From Rhizobium sp. N324 (GTDB lineage Bacteria; Pseudomonadota; Alphaproteobacteria; Rhizobiales; Rhizobiaceae): 64,000 bases of DNA. Shown piece by piece: positions 55,530 to 64,000 of this stretch. Every line of letters starts with the position of its first letter. Position 1 is the stretch's first letter. The DNA lies in assembly GCF_001664485.1 (NCBI RefSeq), contig NZ_CP013630.1:933001-997000 (forward strand), given 5' to 3'. The notes below the pieces were generated by a model. It saw nothing but the letters and a program-made list of their open reading frames with translations. It was not told the DNA's origin and did no database searches. Made by a program: the position numbers and the translations under genes.

Positions 55530-56522
55530 ATGGAAGGGCTGCCGGTGATTACCGCTTATTGTTCCAATTGCCGGTCCGTCGAGATCCGCGATCTGTCGCA
55601 TGCCGCATCCTTCCCTGAGGATGTCGTCTGGGTCGACATGATCGAGCCGAGCCGCGACGAGGAACTCTATGTCGAAAAGGTTCTCGGCATCGAGGTTCCG
55701 ACCCGCGACGACCTCAAGGATATCGAACCCTCCGCCCGTCTCTATGTCGAAAACGACGCCGTCTTCATGACCGCCTCGCTCCTCTGGAAGGCGGAAACCG
55801 AAGCGCCGACGCTGACCGATGTCGCCTTCATTCTGGCCGGAAACCGGCTGGTCACCATCCGCTACGCCCATCCCAAATCCTTTGCGCTGTTCATCGCCGC
55901 CCTTCACCGGCTGCCGGAAAACTGGCGCAGCGGCGCGGCCCTTCTCGCCAAGCTGTTGGAGACGATCGTCGACCGCACCGCCGAGATCCTCGAGGCCTCC
56001 ATCTCGCGCCTCGACATCCTGTCGATGCATGTCTTCGGCGACCGGGCGAAGAAAGTCCGCAAGCCCTCGAACTTTCTCGAAGAGAAGCTGCGGGATATTG
56101 CCGGCCATCACCGGATGATCAGCAAGGTGCGCGACAGCCTCGGTTCGCTGTCCCGCCTGCTGACCTTCCTGCACGCGATCCCGGCGGTCCAGCAGGGCCG
56201 CGAGACGAAGGAACTCTGCCGCACCGTCTCGCGCGATATCCAGTCGCTGTCGGAGCATGCCGCCTTCGTCGCCGGCAACATCACCTTCCTGCTCGACGCT
56301 TCGCTCGGTCTGATCAACATCGAGCAGAATTCGATCATCAAGATTTTCTCGATCGCTTCGGTGGTATTCTTGCCGCCGACACTGGTCGCCTCCGTCTATG
56401 GCATGAATTTTCAGGTCATGCCGGAGCTGGCCTGGGCTGCGGGTTATCCCTATTCGCTGGCCCTGATGGTAATATCAGCCGTCATTCCCTTTTTCTTTTT
56501 CCGCTGGAAAGGCTGGCTCTGA
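55530..56522 (+). CDS. corA: CorA-family magnesium transporter
   Basis: A 330-residue CorA channel for Mg2+ and possibly Co2+ or Ni2+. A long soluble N-terminal part with helices (about 1-265) is followed by two C-terminal transmembrane helices. The selectivity motif YGMNF has GMN at 291-293. The last helix ends in FFFFRWKGWL, a basic tail typical of CorA. The GMN loop and length are normal. It is followed by kup after 18 bp, so two cation transporters may be co-transcribed. Confidence 0.95.
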   Translation: MEGLPVITAYCSNCRSVEIRDLSHAASFPEDVVWVDMIEPSRDEELYVEKVLGIEVPTRDDLKDIEPSARLYVENDAVFMTASLLWKAETEAPTLTDVAFILAGNRLVTIRYAHPKSFALFIAALHRLPENWRSGAALLAKLLETIVDRTAEILEASISRLDILSMHVFGDRAKKVRKPSNFLEEKLRDIAGHHRMISKVRDSLGSLSRLLTFLHAIPAVQQGRETKELCRTVSRDIQSLSEHAAFVAGNITFLLDASLGLINIEQNSIIKIFSIASVVFLPPTLVASVYGMNFQVMPELAWAAGYPYSLALMVISAVIPFFFFRWKGWL

Positions 56523-56540
56523 GGAGCCTGTTGCAACTTC

Positions 56541-58439
56541 ATGTCCGCAGAGAGCCATCCGAACGAATCCCAGATGACGCCGAAAAAGCTGTTCTATCTT
56601 GCTTTGGGGTCCGTCGGCGTCGTCTACGGCGATATCGGCACCAGCCCGCTTTATGCCTTTCGCGAGGCGCTGAAGCCTGTGGCCCATGACGGCCTCACCC
56701 GCTTCGAGGTGATCAGCCTGATCTCGCTGATGATCTGGGCGCTGACGATCATCGTCACCATCAAATATGTGCTGTTTCTGCTGCGCGCCGACAACGAGGG
56801 AGAGGGCGGCACGCTGTCGCTGCTTGCCCTGTTGATGAAAACCGCCAACGGCCATACCGCCATCCTGATGCTGCTCGGCCTGATGGGCGCCGCCCTCTTC
56901 CTCGGCGATGCGATGATCACGCCGGCGCTATCGGTGCTCTCGGCCGTCGAAGGCCTGAAGCTCGTCACGCCAAGCTTCTCGGAATATATCGTGCCGATCT
57001 CGGTGGTGATCCTGGCGCTGCTCTTCGTCGTGCAATCGCGCGGCACCGGCGCCGTCGCCAGGTTCTTCGGCCCGATCACCGCCGTCTGGTTCCTGGTCAT
57101 GGCCGCCGCCGGCATTTCCCACATCTCCGACGATTTCGGCATTCTCGCCGCCTTCAATCCCTATTATGCCGTCAGCTTCCTGCTGCATGAGGGCTTTTAC
57201 GGCGTCGTCGTGCTCGGCGCCGTCTTCCTGACGGTGACGGGCGCCGAGGCGCTTTACGCCGATCTCGGCCATTTCGGCCGCCGCCCGATCCAGTGGGCCT
57301 GGTTCCTGCTGGTCTTCCCGGCGCTGACGCTGAACTATCTCGGGCAGGGGGCTCTGGTTCTCGGCAAGCCGGAGACGATGTCGGATCCCTTTTATCTGAT
57401 GTATCCGAAATGGGCGCTGCTGCCGGTCGTCATCCTGGCGACCGCCGCGACGATCATCGCCAGCCAGGCGGTCATCACCGGCGCCTTCTCGATGGTGCGC
57501 CAGGGCATCAACCTCGGCTTCCTGCCGCGTATGGAAATCCTCTTCACTTCGGAAACCAATACCGGGCAGATCTTCGTGCCGTCGGTCAATGCCGTGCTGT
57601 TCATCGGCGTCATCTTCCTAGTCCTGAGCTTCAAGACCTCAGACGCGCTGGCGACCGCCTATGGCATCTCCGTTACCGGCGCCATGGTCGTCACCTCGAT
57701 CATGGCCTTCGAATTCGTTCGCGCCCGCTGGAACTGGTCGCTTCCGCTCGCGGTGGTAGCACTTGCGCCGCTGGTCGTGCTCGAATTGATCTTCCTCGGC
57801 GCCAATCTCTTGAAGATCCATGACGGCGGCTATATCCCGATCCTGATCGCCACCGCCTTTACCGTCATCATGTGGACCTGGCGCCGCGGCACCGCGATCC
57901 TGATGGAAAAGACCCGCCACACCGATATTCCGCTCCCCTCCTTCGTCAGCGCGATCGAGCGTAAGAGCGACCATTCGCCGGCCCAGGTTCCGGGCACCGC
58001 GATCTTCCTGACCAGCGATCCGGAATCGGCGCCTGCCGCCTTGCTGCACAATCTCAAGCACAACCATGTGCTTCACGACCGCAACGTCATCCTGACGATC
58101 CGCACCGTCAACAAGCCGCGCGTGGCGAGCCAGGACCGCTACAAGGTCGAGCAGATTTCCGAGCGCTTCTCCCGCGTCGAGCTGCTGTTCGGCTTCATGG
58201 AATCGCAGAATGTTTCGCAGGCCCTGGCGACGCTGCGCAAGACTGGACTGAAGTTCGACATCATGTCGACCTCCTTCTATCTCGGCCGCCGCAAGCTGGT
58301 GCCGGACGCCAAGTCTGGCATGCCTTACTGGCAGGACCGGCTCTATATCGCCCTTGCCAACGCCGCCGCCAACCCCTCGGACTACTTCCGCCTGCCGGCT
58401 AACCGCGTGGTGGAACTGGGGTCGCATGTGATTATTTGA
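56541..58439 (+). CDS. kup: Kup-family potassium uptake protein
   Basis: Low-affinity K+ uptake permease, 632 residues, with about twelve helices in the first 440 and a soluble C-terminal domain. The family opening [18 protein letters not shown] and the [12 protein letters not shown] block are clear. Rhizobia often have several kup genes. It starts 18 bp after corA and is followed by a family-B repeat. Confidence 0.95.
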   Translation: MSAESHPNESQMTPKKLFYLALGSVGVVYGDIGTSPLYAFREALKPVAHDGLTRFEVISLISLMIWALTIIVTIKYVLFLLRADNEGEGGTLSLLALLMKTANGHTAILMLLGLMGAALFLGDAMITPALSVLSAVEGLKLVTPSFSEYIVPISVVILALLFVVQSRGTGAVARFFGPITAVWFLVMAAAGISHISDDFGILAAFNPYYAVSFLLHEGFYGVVVLGAVFLTVTGAEALYADLGHFGRRPIQWAWFLLVFPALTLNYLGQGALVLGKPETMSDPFYLMYPKWALLPVVILATAATIIASQAVITGAFSMVRQGINLGFLPRMEILFTSETNTGQIFVPSVNAVLFIGVIFLVLSFKTSDALATAYGISVTGAMVVTSIMAFEFVRARWNWSLPLAVVALAPLVVLELIFLGANLLKIHDGGYIPILIATAFTVIMWTWRRGTAILMEKTRHTDIPLPSFVSAIERKSDHSPAQVPGTAIFLTSDPESAPAALLHNLKHNHVLHDRNVILTIRTVNKPRVASQDRYKVEQISERFSRVELLFGFMESQNVSQALATLRKTGLKFDIMSTSFYLGRRKLVPDAKSGMPYWQDRLYIALANAAANPSDYFRLPANRVVELGSHVII

Positions 58440-58460
58440 CGGGTGGGTCAAAGACCCCGC

Positions 58461-58582
58461 CCCAAACCCCTCCCCACAAGGGGGAGGGGCTTAACTTGTG
58501 GCACCGGCTTTCCACCTCTTCGACGTTTCGGGAGGAGCGAGGCGGTGCCCCGGGTTAGTCCCTCCCCCTTGTGGGGAGGGGA
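58461..58582. repeat. Family-B palindromic repeat
   Basis: CCCCTCCCCACAAGGGGGAGG (58467-58487) and its reverse complement CCTCCCCCTTGTGGGGAGG (58561-58579) flank about 70 bp. Same arms as between hisS and hisZ and near 63.0 kb. Confidence 0.8.
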
Positions 58583-58666
58583 CTTTGCAAGGGCGCAGAC
58601 ACTCAGCATTTTTCAGCCACATTAGAACATGCAAAACCACGCATAGCCACATTCCGGCACGCCCCG

Positions 58667-58687
58667 TTAACCCAACGTCAAGGTTAA
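58667..58687. promoter_or_regulatory. TTAACC inverted repeat upstream of the cell wall hydrolase gene
   Basis: TTAACC-N9-GGTTAA, 14 bp before the gene start. TTAACC is the CtrA half-site core, but the spacing differs from the full CtrA box, so another regulator is equally possible. Confidence 0.35.
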
Positions 58688-58700
58688 TGAGAGATTTTCG

Positions 58701-59948
58701 ATGGAATGTTCCCGCGTTCCATTGCCGGAGTTGGTGTTGCGTCGAAAGAGCTCTTCCCGTAGCAAGCTGCGTCTTCTTCCCGAGAATTGGGTGTCGCCCG
58801 CTATCTTCGGGCTCACCGGCTGGCTGATCTTCCCGAGCGCCGCGTCTCATGCCGATCTCGCCGCCATGCTGGCCGGTCTCGACCGGAAGGGGGAGAACTG
58901 GCGCATGGTGCTGACCAATTCGCCGGCCGGCTCCATTCATCAGGCCGAACTGGCTTTCGCCGATCCTGACGTGACGGGCTCGGTCTTGTCGGGCGCTGGC
59001 ATGGTGCTGCCGGATGGCCGCAAGGTCGCTTTCTCTGCCATGGATAAGGACACTGCCGAGGACAAGGGTACCGCCAAGGACAAGAGCCAGGAGGACACGC
59101 CCGACGAGGATCGTGTCAACCGCGGCGCCAAGAAGGGCCGGGTCGTCGCTGTCGAGAAGATGCAGCCGCCGAAGGATTTTTCCGCCGGCTCGATCCTCGA
59201 GCGCACGAAGATGCTGTTTACCCCGAGCTTCGATCTCAAGGACCGCTCGGCCTTCGTCAAGCCGAAGATCCAGGGCAAAGAAATCGAGATCGCCACATCT
59301 TTCTATAGGAAGCAGCCGGTGGTGACCGATCGTGGCGTGCCGGCAATGTTGGCAAGCCTCGTCACCAGCGACACGGCCGATGTTCTTGCCACTGCTTATG
59401 GGCCGGCGGCACCCGACTATTCCCGCCAATCACCCTTTGATTCGATCCTGACCGAGCAGAACAACGGCCGCTTCGTGCCGGAGATCGGTCCGCGCGACCA
59501 TGCATGGGCCGCCAGCATCTTGGCGCCGAGCGTCTTTTCCGCCCGCGAACAGCAGTGCCTTGCCTCCGGCATTTATTTCGAAGCACGCGGAGAATCGGTG
59601 AAGGGCCAGGCCGCCGTCGCCCAGGTCATCCTTAACCGCGTCCGCAATCCCGCCTATCCGAAAACCATCTGCGGGGTCGTCTACCAGAACGAGGATTGGC
59701 GCAACCGCTGCCAGTTTTCCTTCGCCTGCGACAGCATCAAGGACAGGGTGAACTCTGAATATCACTGGCGGATGGCCCGCGATGTGGCGATGGCGGTGAC
59801 ATCAGGCAAGATCTGGCTGCCGCAGGTGGGCTCGGCGACTCATTACCATGCCGTCTATGTCAGACCGAAATGGGCAAAGACCATGGAGAAGGTCGGCCGT
59901 ATCGGTCTCCACGTCTTCTATCGCACCTATGGCGGCGGCTGGAGCTGA
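58701..59948 (+). CDS. SleB-like cell wall hydrolase
   Basis: A 415-residue protein with an N-terminal hydrophobic segment (ISFGLTGWLIFPS-type region about 33-48) and a C-terminal hydrolase_2 domain (about 270-415) with YFEARGESVKGQAAVAQVILNRV, the catalytic Glu region of SleB-type lytic enzymes, and CQFSFACD. The middle (about 100-260) is charged and probably disordered. It acts on peptidoglycan in cell wall growth, and the envelope location is likely. The upstream TTAACC repeat hints at cell-cycle timing (inference). Confidence 0.88.
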   Translation: MECSRVPLPELVLRRKSSSRSKLRLLPENWVSPAIFGLTGWLIFPSAASHADLAAMLAGLDRKGENWRMVLTNSPAGSIHQAELAFADPDVTGSVLSGAGMVLPDGRKVAFSAMDKDTAEDKGTAKDKSQEDTPDEDRVNRGAKKGRVVAVEKMQPPKDFSAGSILERTKMLFTPSFDLKDRSAFVKPKIQGKEIEIATSFYRKQPVVTDRGVPAMLASLVTSDTADVLATAYGPAAPDYSRQSPFDSILTEQNNGRFVPEIGPRDHAWAASILAPSVFSAREQQCLASGIYFEARGESVKGQAAVAQVILNRVRNPAYPKTICGVVYQNEDWRNRCQFSFACDSIKDRVNSEYHWRMARDVAMAVTSGKIWLPQVGSATHYHAVYVRPKWAKTMEKVGRIGLHVFYRTYGGGWS

Positions 59949-60086
59949 GATAAATCGCTTGGGCAAGCCGATTTGCCGGGCTTAAAAGCGGATTCTTTCC
60001 ATCGAATTTAACAGATCGGCCATAAATCGGCCTATCTATTTGATTTGGTGTCATTATTTTCTGGCTGGACAGAAGCTGCCTACGCC

Positions 60087-60115
60087 TTGACTATACCAAT
60101 CCCTAAAACTATGTT
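60087..60115 (+). promoter_or_regulatory. Probable promoter of the atp operon
   Basis: TTGACT, 17 bp, TATGTT: good housekeeping sigma spacing, 105 bp before atpI. Confidence 0.7.
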
Positions 60116-60219
60116 GCGCGCGACTTCAGAACGGGCCGGAAGGGTTTCAACCTTCGCGTCCGGGGTCCGAATGACCGGGGTAGCGGGAGTGCGGGCGACG
60201 GGCAGGCGAGGAGAGATCC

Positions 60220-60558
60220 ATGGCGGACGACCGCGAAGAAAGTCTTGAGAAGCGCCGTGCGCAACTGGAAGCGAAACTCGCGACCAAGCGCGTGGAGGCG
60301 AAAGTGGAAGAGGCAAGCGAAGCCCGTTCCGAGGTAAGCCGCAAAGGTTATGCCCAGGCGATGAAGCTTTCCAGCGAGTTCATTTCCGCAATCGTCGTCG
60401 GCGCCGTCCTTGGCTATGTCTTCGACCGTTTTGTTGGCACGGCGCCTTGGGGGATGATTGTTCTTCTGCTTCTCGGATTCTGTGCCGGCGTTCTGAACGT
60501 GCTGCGTTCTGCGGGGGTGGTGGCCCATCCCCTGGACGACAAAGACGGCAAGAAATAA
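60220..60558 (+). CDS. atpI: F0F1 ATP synthase assembly protein AtpI
   Basis: A 112-residue protein with a charged, coiled N-terminal part (about 1-45) and two hydrophobic helices (about 47-70 and 75-100), typical of alphaproteobacterial AtpI, which helps assemble the c-ring. GCGAGGAGAG precedes the ATG. First gene of the F0 operon, 63 bp before atpB. Confidence 0.9.
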   Translation: MADDREESLEKRRAQLEAKLATKRVEAKVEEASEARSEVSRKGYAQAMKLSSEFISAIVVGAVLGYVFDRFVGTAPWGMIVLLLLGFCAGVLNVLRSAGVVAHPLDDKDGKK

Positions 60559-60621
60559 GGACCGGTTCCCGGTCCAGTGCAATGACCCCGCGTCCTGCGG
60601 GCCAAAGAGAGAGAACAAGCG

Positions 60622-61374
60622 GTGTCTAACGATCCGACTCATCAGTTCCTGATCCATAAGATTGTGCCGATCGAAATCGGCGGAATTGATTTTTCGTTCA
60701 CCAATGCATCGCTTTTCATGGCCGCTTCGGCTGCCGTTGCCGTCGGCTTCCTCTATTTCGCCACCTCGAATCGCGCCATCGTTCCGGGCCGTTCGCAGTC
60801 GATTGCGGAAATGTCCTATGAGTTCATCGCCAACATGCTGAAGGAAGGCGCCGGCAAGCAGGGAATGAAATTCTTCCCGCTGGTCTTCTCGCTCTTCATG
60901 TTCGTGCTGACGGCGAACCTGCTCGGTATGTTCCCGTATTTCTTCACGGTGACGAGCCAGATCATCGTTACGTTCGCCCTCGCTTTGCTCGTCATCGGCA
61001 CCGTCGTCGTCTACGGTTTCTATAAGCATGGCTTCGGCTTCCTCAATCTCTTCGTGCCGCACGGCGTGCCGGGCGCGCTGCTGCCGCTGGTGGTGGCGAT
61101 CGAAATCATCTCCTTCCTGTCGCGTCCGATTTCGCTCTCGGTTCGTCTCTTCGCCAACATGCTCGCCGGTCACATTACCCTGAAGGTGTTCGCAGGCTTC
61201 GTCGCCTCGCTCGGAACCCTGGGTGCTCTCGGCGTCGGCGGTGCCGTTCTTCCCCTCATCATGACCGTCGCCCTGACCGGTCTCGAGTTCCTCGTCGCCT
61301 TCCTTCAGGCTTACGTCTTTGCGGTGCTGACTTGCATGTACCTCAACGACGCAATCCATCCGGGCGGGCACTAA
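60622..61374 (+). CDS. atpB: ATP synthase F0 subunit a
   Basis: Stator proton channel. The 250 residues have about six helices, and the essential arginine is Arg175 in [12 protein letters not shown]. The gene starts with GTG. GAGAGAGAAC lies upstream. The start and spacing within the operon are normal. Confidence 0.96.
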   Translation: MSNDPTHQFLIHKIVPIEIGGIDFSFTNASLFMAASAAVAVGFLYFATSNRAIVPGRSQSIAEMSYEFIANMLKEGAGKQGMKFFPLVFSLFMFVLTANLLGMFPYFFTVTSQIIVTFALALLVIGTVVVYGFYKHGFGFLNLFVPHGVPGALLPLVVAIEIISFLSRPISLSVRLFANMLAGHITLKVFAGFVASLGTLGALGVGGAVLPLIMTVALTGLEFLVAFLQAYVFAVLTCMYLNDAIHPGGH

Positions 61375-61442
61375 GGATAACGACATCGACGTCTCCAGGG
61401 CGTCAGTCATTCGCCGCAACAACCATTTCAAAGGAGTTCAAC

Positions 61443-61670
61443 ATGGAAGCGGAAGCAGCAAAGTACATCGGTGCAGGCCTGGCTTGCTTTGGTATGGCCG
61501 GTACGGCTCTCGGCCTCGGCAATATTTTCGGCAGCTACCTCTCCGGCGCACTGCGCAATCCGTCTGCCGCTGACAGCCAGTTCGGCCGTCTGGTATTCGG
61601 CTTCGCCGTTACGGAAGCTCTGGGCATCTTCTCGCTGCTCATCGCTCTCCTCCTCCTCTTCGCCGTCTGA
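61443..61670 (+). CDS. atpE: ATP synthase F0 subunit c
   Basis: Proteolipid of the rotor ring, 75 residues, two helices joined by the polar loop [11 protein letters not shown]. The proton-carrying acidic residue is Glu58 in [10 protein letters not shown]. The ATG at 61443 has AAGGAG 8 bp upstream; the open frame before it lies in atpB. Confidence 0.97.
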   Translation: MEAEAAKYIGAGLACFGMAGTALGLGNIFGSYLSGALRNPSAADSQFGRLVFGFAVTEALGIFSLLIALLLLFAV

Positions 61671-61747
61671 TATCGGTGAATAGATGGATCACGGCCTGCG
61701 ACCGCAAGCCGTGATCCTTTGCATTTGCAGTCCACCTGGAGGTGAGC

Positions 61748-62371
61748 ATGTTTTTTGTGACCCCGGCTTACGCTGAAGAAGCACCGGCGGCAGCGACGGG
61801 TACGGATGCGCATGCCGCTCCGGCCGCAGGCGAGGTCCATACCGAGACTGGTGTTGCCGGAGGCGAACACGCCCGCGGCCCATTCCCGCCTTTCGATTCG
61901 ACGACCTTCGCATCCCAGCTGCTCTGGCTGGTGATCACGTTCGGCGTCTTCTATTTGCTCATGCAAAAGGTCATCGCGCCGCGCATCGGGACGATCCTCG
62001 ATCAGCGTCACACGCGCATCTCCCAGGATCTGGAAGAAGCCGGCCGCCTGAAGGCGGAAGCCGACGCTGCCGTCCAGACCTATGAAGGTGAACTGGCCGC
62101 TGCCCGCGCCAAGTCCAACGCGATCGGCGCTGCTGCCCGCGACGCCGCCAAAGCCAAGGCTGAGGAAGATCGCCGCGCTGTCGAGGCAAGCCTGTCTGAA
62201 AAGATCAAGGCTGCCGAAGTCCGCATCGGCGAGATCAAGGCCAAGGCTTTCGCCGACGTAGGCACTATTGCCGAGGAAACCGCGGCTGCCGTGGTCGATC
62301 AGCTGATCGGCGGCTCCGTCGCCAAGGCCGATGTCGCCGCTGCCGTTGCAGCCGCCAAGAAGGAGGCTTGA
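61748..62371 (+). CDS. atpF2: ATP synthase F0 subunit b'
   Basis: One of two different b-type stator subunits, as in alphaproteobacteria and photosynthetic bacteria. 207 residues: a non-cleaved Ala-rich N-terminal region (about 1-55), one membrane helix ([15 protein letters not shown]), then a long charged coiled coil. The ATG at 61748 has GGAGG 5 bp upstream and is preferred over a GTG two codons earlier. Confidence 0.93.
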   Translation: MFFVTPAYAEEAPAAATGTDAHAAPAAGEVHTETGVAGGEHARGPFPPFDSTTFASQLLWLVITFGVFYLLMQKVIAPRIGTILDQRHTRISQDLEEAGRLKAEADAAVQTYEGELAAARAKSNAIGAAARDAAKAKAEEDRRAVEASLSEKIKAAEVRIGEIKAKAFADVGTIAEETAAAVVDQLIGGSVAKADVAAAVAAAKKEA

Positions 62372-62374
62372 TCG

Positions 62375-62866
62375 ATGGAATTTGCCTTTGACGCGACTTT
62401 CTTCGCCTTTGTCGGCCTCGTCCTGTTCTTGGCGCTGGTCGTTTACCTGAAGGTTCCGGGCATGATGGCGCGCTCCCTCGACGACCGCGCCGACCAGATC
62501 CGCAACGAACTGGCTGAAGCCAAGCGCCTGCGCGAGGAGGCCCAGCACCTGCTCGCCGAATACCAGCGCAAGCGCAAGGAAGCGGAAGCCGAAGCGGCCC
62601 ATATCGTTGCCGCCGCCGAGCGCGAAGCCGAAATGCTGACCACTGAAGCAAAGAAGAAGACGGAAGAATTCGTCGCCAACCGCACGGCGCTTTCCGAGCA
62701 GAAGATCAAGCAGGCAGAGGCCGAGGCGATGAAGGCGGTCCGTTCCGCCGCCGTCGATCTCGCAATCGCTGCCGCTGAAACGGTGCTCGTCAAGCAGGCT
62801 GATGCCAAGGTCCAGTCCGAGCTCTTCGGCAATGCCGTCGGCCAGGTCAAGACGCGGCTCAACTGA
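62375..62866 (+). CDS. atpF: ATP synthase F0 subunit b
   Basis: The second b-type stator subunit, 163 residues: a short membrane helix (FFAFVGLVLFLALVVYL) and a long helical coiled coil rich in Glu, Lys and Ala (about 35-130). It starts 3 bp after b', and a strong terminator follows. The F1 genes are not adjacent, as usual in rhizobia. Confidence 0.95.
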   Translation: MEFAFDATFFAFVGLVLFLALVVYLKVPGMMARSLDDRADQIRNELAEAKRLREEAQHLLAEYQRKRKEAEAEAAHIVAAAEREAEMLTTEAKKKTEEFVANRTALSEQKIKQAEAEAMKAVRSAAVDLAIAAAETVLVKQADAKVQSELFGNAVGQVKTRLN

Positions 62867-62886
62867 GCGGTATCGAATGGAATAGG

Positions 62887-62919
62887 AAAAGGCCGGGCAT
62901 GTCCCGGCCTTTTCTTGTT
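62887..62919 (+). terminator. Rho-independent terminator of the atp operon
   Basis: A perfect 11-bp stem (62887-62897 with 62903-62913, loop CATGT) followed by TTTTCTTGTT. Confidence 0.92.
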
Positions 62920-62972
62920 GACAGATCTTTTTATGAAATCCGAGCCTGTCCGGTTGAGGTTAGCTTGGCAAG

Positions 62973-63103
62973 CCCCCTCCCCAACCCCTCCCCACAAGGG
63001 GGAGGGGGTTAACCTACGGCCCCGGCTGCATTCAATCCTGAACGCAGATCATGCGGCTGGCTCTAGCCCCTCCCCCTTGTGGGGAGGGGTTGGGGAGGGG
63101 ACT
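62973..63103. repeat. Family-B palindromic repeat
   Basis: CCCCCTCCCCAACCCCTCCCC at the left and the reverse complement GGGGAGGGGTTGGGGAGGGG at the right, with CACAAGGGGGAGG / CCTCCCCCTTGTG inner arms. It lies between the convergent atpF and rnhB genes. Confidence 0.82.
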
Positions 63104-63134
63104 TAAGCAGCTCTCGGCAGTCTGAACCCCAGAC

Positions 63135-63824
63135 CTATTCCGAAATCAGTTCGTCCATCTCAGGACCGCCCTCGACCTTGCGCAGCGGCCGAAAGCTCAT
63201 CCGGTGCAGGGAGCAGGGGCCGAGCTTCTCGATGCCGGCGCGGTGCTGCGCCGTGCCGTAGCCGACATGGGCGGCAAAGCCGTAATCCGGAAAGACGTGA
63301 TGCGCGCGCGCCATCATCCGGTCGCGTGTGACCTTGGCGACGATCGAGGCGGCGGCGATCGAGACCGAGCGGGCATCGCCCTTGACGACAGCCTGCCCGG
63401 GGCAATCGAGGCCGGGCGGCACGTCGAGCCCGTCGGTCAGCACGTAGCTTGCCGGTATGGCGAGGCTGCAGATGGCGCGACGCATGGCGTCGAGACTCGC
63501 TTTGCGGATATCCGTCTCGTCGATGCGCGTCGAGCTGGAGGAGGCGATCGAAACCGTGGCGGTCGCCAGGATCTGCGCGAACAGTTCCTCGCGCCGCTGC
63601 GCCGAAAGCTGCTTGGAATCGTTCAGACCCTCCGGGATGCGCTTTGGATCGAGGATGACGGCGGCCGCGACAACAGGCCCGGCCAGCGGCCCCCGGCCTG
63701 CCTCGTCGGCGCCGGCAACCGGCCAGTGGCCGGCCTTGCGGGCCTTGAGCTCCAGCCGGAAGTCCGGCACCAGGGGAGCCGCTTGGAAAAGCTGGGGAGA
63801 ATCGGGTGGCGTGCGAGGTCTCAT
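63135..63824 (-). CDS. rnhB: Ribonuclease HII
   Basis: Removes ribonucleotides from DNA and RNA from hybrids. The 229-residue protein has the catalytic [12 protein letters not shown] block (Asp40, Glu41), a further acidic residue in [26 protein letters not shown], and a HVGYGTAQH segment. The N terminus (about 1-30) is longer than in E. coli RnhB. Start at MRPRTPPD. Confidence 0.95.
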   Translation of the reverse strand: MRPRTPPDSPQLFQAAPLVPDFRLELKARKAGHWPVAGADEAGRGPLAGPVVAAAVILDPKRIPEGLNDSKQLSAQRREELFAQILATATVSIASSSSTRIDETDIRKASLDAMRRAICSLAIPASYVLTDGLDVPPGLDCPGQAVVKGDARSVSIAAASIVAKVTRDRMMARAHHVFPDYGFAAHVGYGTAQHRAGIEKLGPCSLHRMSFRPLRKVEGGPEMDELISE

Positions 63825-64000
63825 GCGGCTGAACCTCGCACGCCAACCCGATTGCCCGCAAGTCCCCGATCAGGGCGGCGCTCGGGGACCGGGTCCGGCG
63901 GATGGTGGCGGTCGGTGCCATCCGCGGGAATTGCGCTCGGGGCTCGAAAACAGGGCGGTTTTTCTGAGCAGCCGATGCGCAAGCTTCAAGCAATTCCTGG
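63825..64000. other. Upstream region of rnhB, to the window edge
   Basis: About 176 bp with no supported gene. An open minus-strand frame covers it but overlaps rnhB in another phase and has no recognisable motif. Confidence 0.4.

Noticed and set aside
55260..56258. Long minus-strand frame over corA
   Set aside because: Antisense shadow of corA; the part outside corA has no family features.

Overview
This window looks like ordinary chromosome of a fast-growing rhizobium, most probably the Rhizobium etli / R. leguminosarum group. The reasons are high GC with alphaproteobacterial codon use, a short-form HisG paired with HisZ, an F0 ATP synthase operon with AtpI and a split b'/b pair and no F1 genes next to it, a CIRCE-controlled groESL, and several families of palindromic intergenic repeats of the RIME kind. 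The organism is inferred from gene content and style, not from a search. I see no tRNA, rRNA, CRISPR array, prophage, transposase or plasmid gene.

Layout. 1-4.3 kb: glcDEF, the three-subunit glycolate oxidase, with a large inverted repeat between glcE and glcF. 4.3-12.5 kb: small envelope and repair genes: a secreted protein, an outer membrane beta-barrel, two YkuD L,D-transpeptidases, tag glycosylase, a HAD hydrolase, an aldo/keto reductase, a DUF305 protein with a metal-ligand-rich neighbour, and a conserved unknown. 12.6-16.2 kb: hisS-hisZ-hisG. 16.2-21 kb: DoxX, a glutathione transferase, a PAS-like protein, then groEL/groES. 21-31 kb: a HAD-IIA phosphatase, ribF, ileS, a lipoprotein, tadA, a large-subunit pseudouridine synthase with a long repetitive tail, rsmD and a patatin-like esterase. 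31-33.5 kb: a copper-handling module (PepSY membrane protein, a small secreted protein, a DUF2946-like protein). 33.5-43.8 kb: a Kef-type antiporter, pmbA, then a lipid A/Kdo block (CysQ-like phosphatase, DUF4170, waaA, HAD, lpxK, DUF2093) and mutL. 44-48 kb: two signalling genes (PAS-PAS-REC without a kinase; GGDEF-EAL) behind a perfect CtrA-type box, and a PRC-barrel protein. 48-52.4 kb: a sugar-acid cluster of the De Ley-Doudoroff type (lactonase, dgoA, dgoK, SDR) with a divergent IclR regulator and a palindromic operator. 52.5-60 kb: a LuxR-type solo, an Mrp-type ATPase, CorA, Kup and a SleB-like cell wall hydrolase. 60-64 kb: atpI-atpB-atpE-atpF'-atpF, a terminator, and rnhB.

Most genes are housekeeping and no large undescribed system stands out. 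The observations most worth a second look are a cysteine-free Mrp with a histidine-rich linker, an IleRS whose C-terminal zinc ligands are almost all replaced, a kinase-less PAS-PAS-pseudoREC-REC protein behind a CtrA box, a structured hairpin element in a 641-bp gene-free gap, the IclR operator, and at least three repeat families that sit inside operons.
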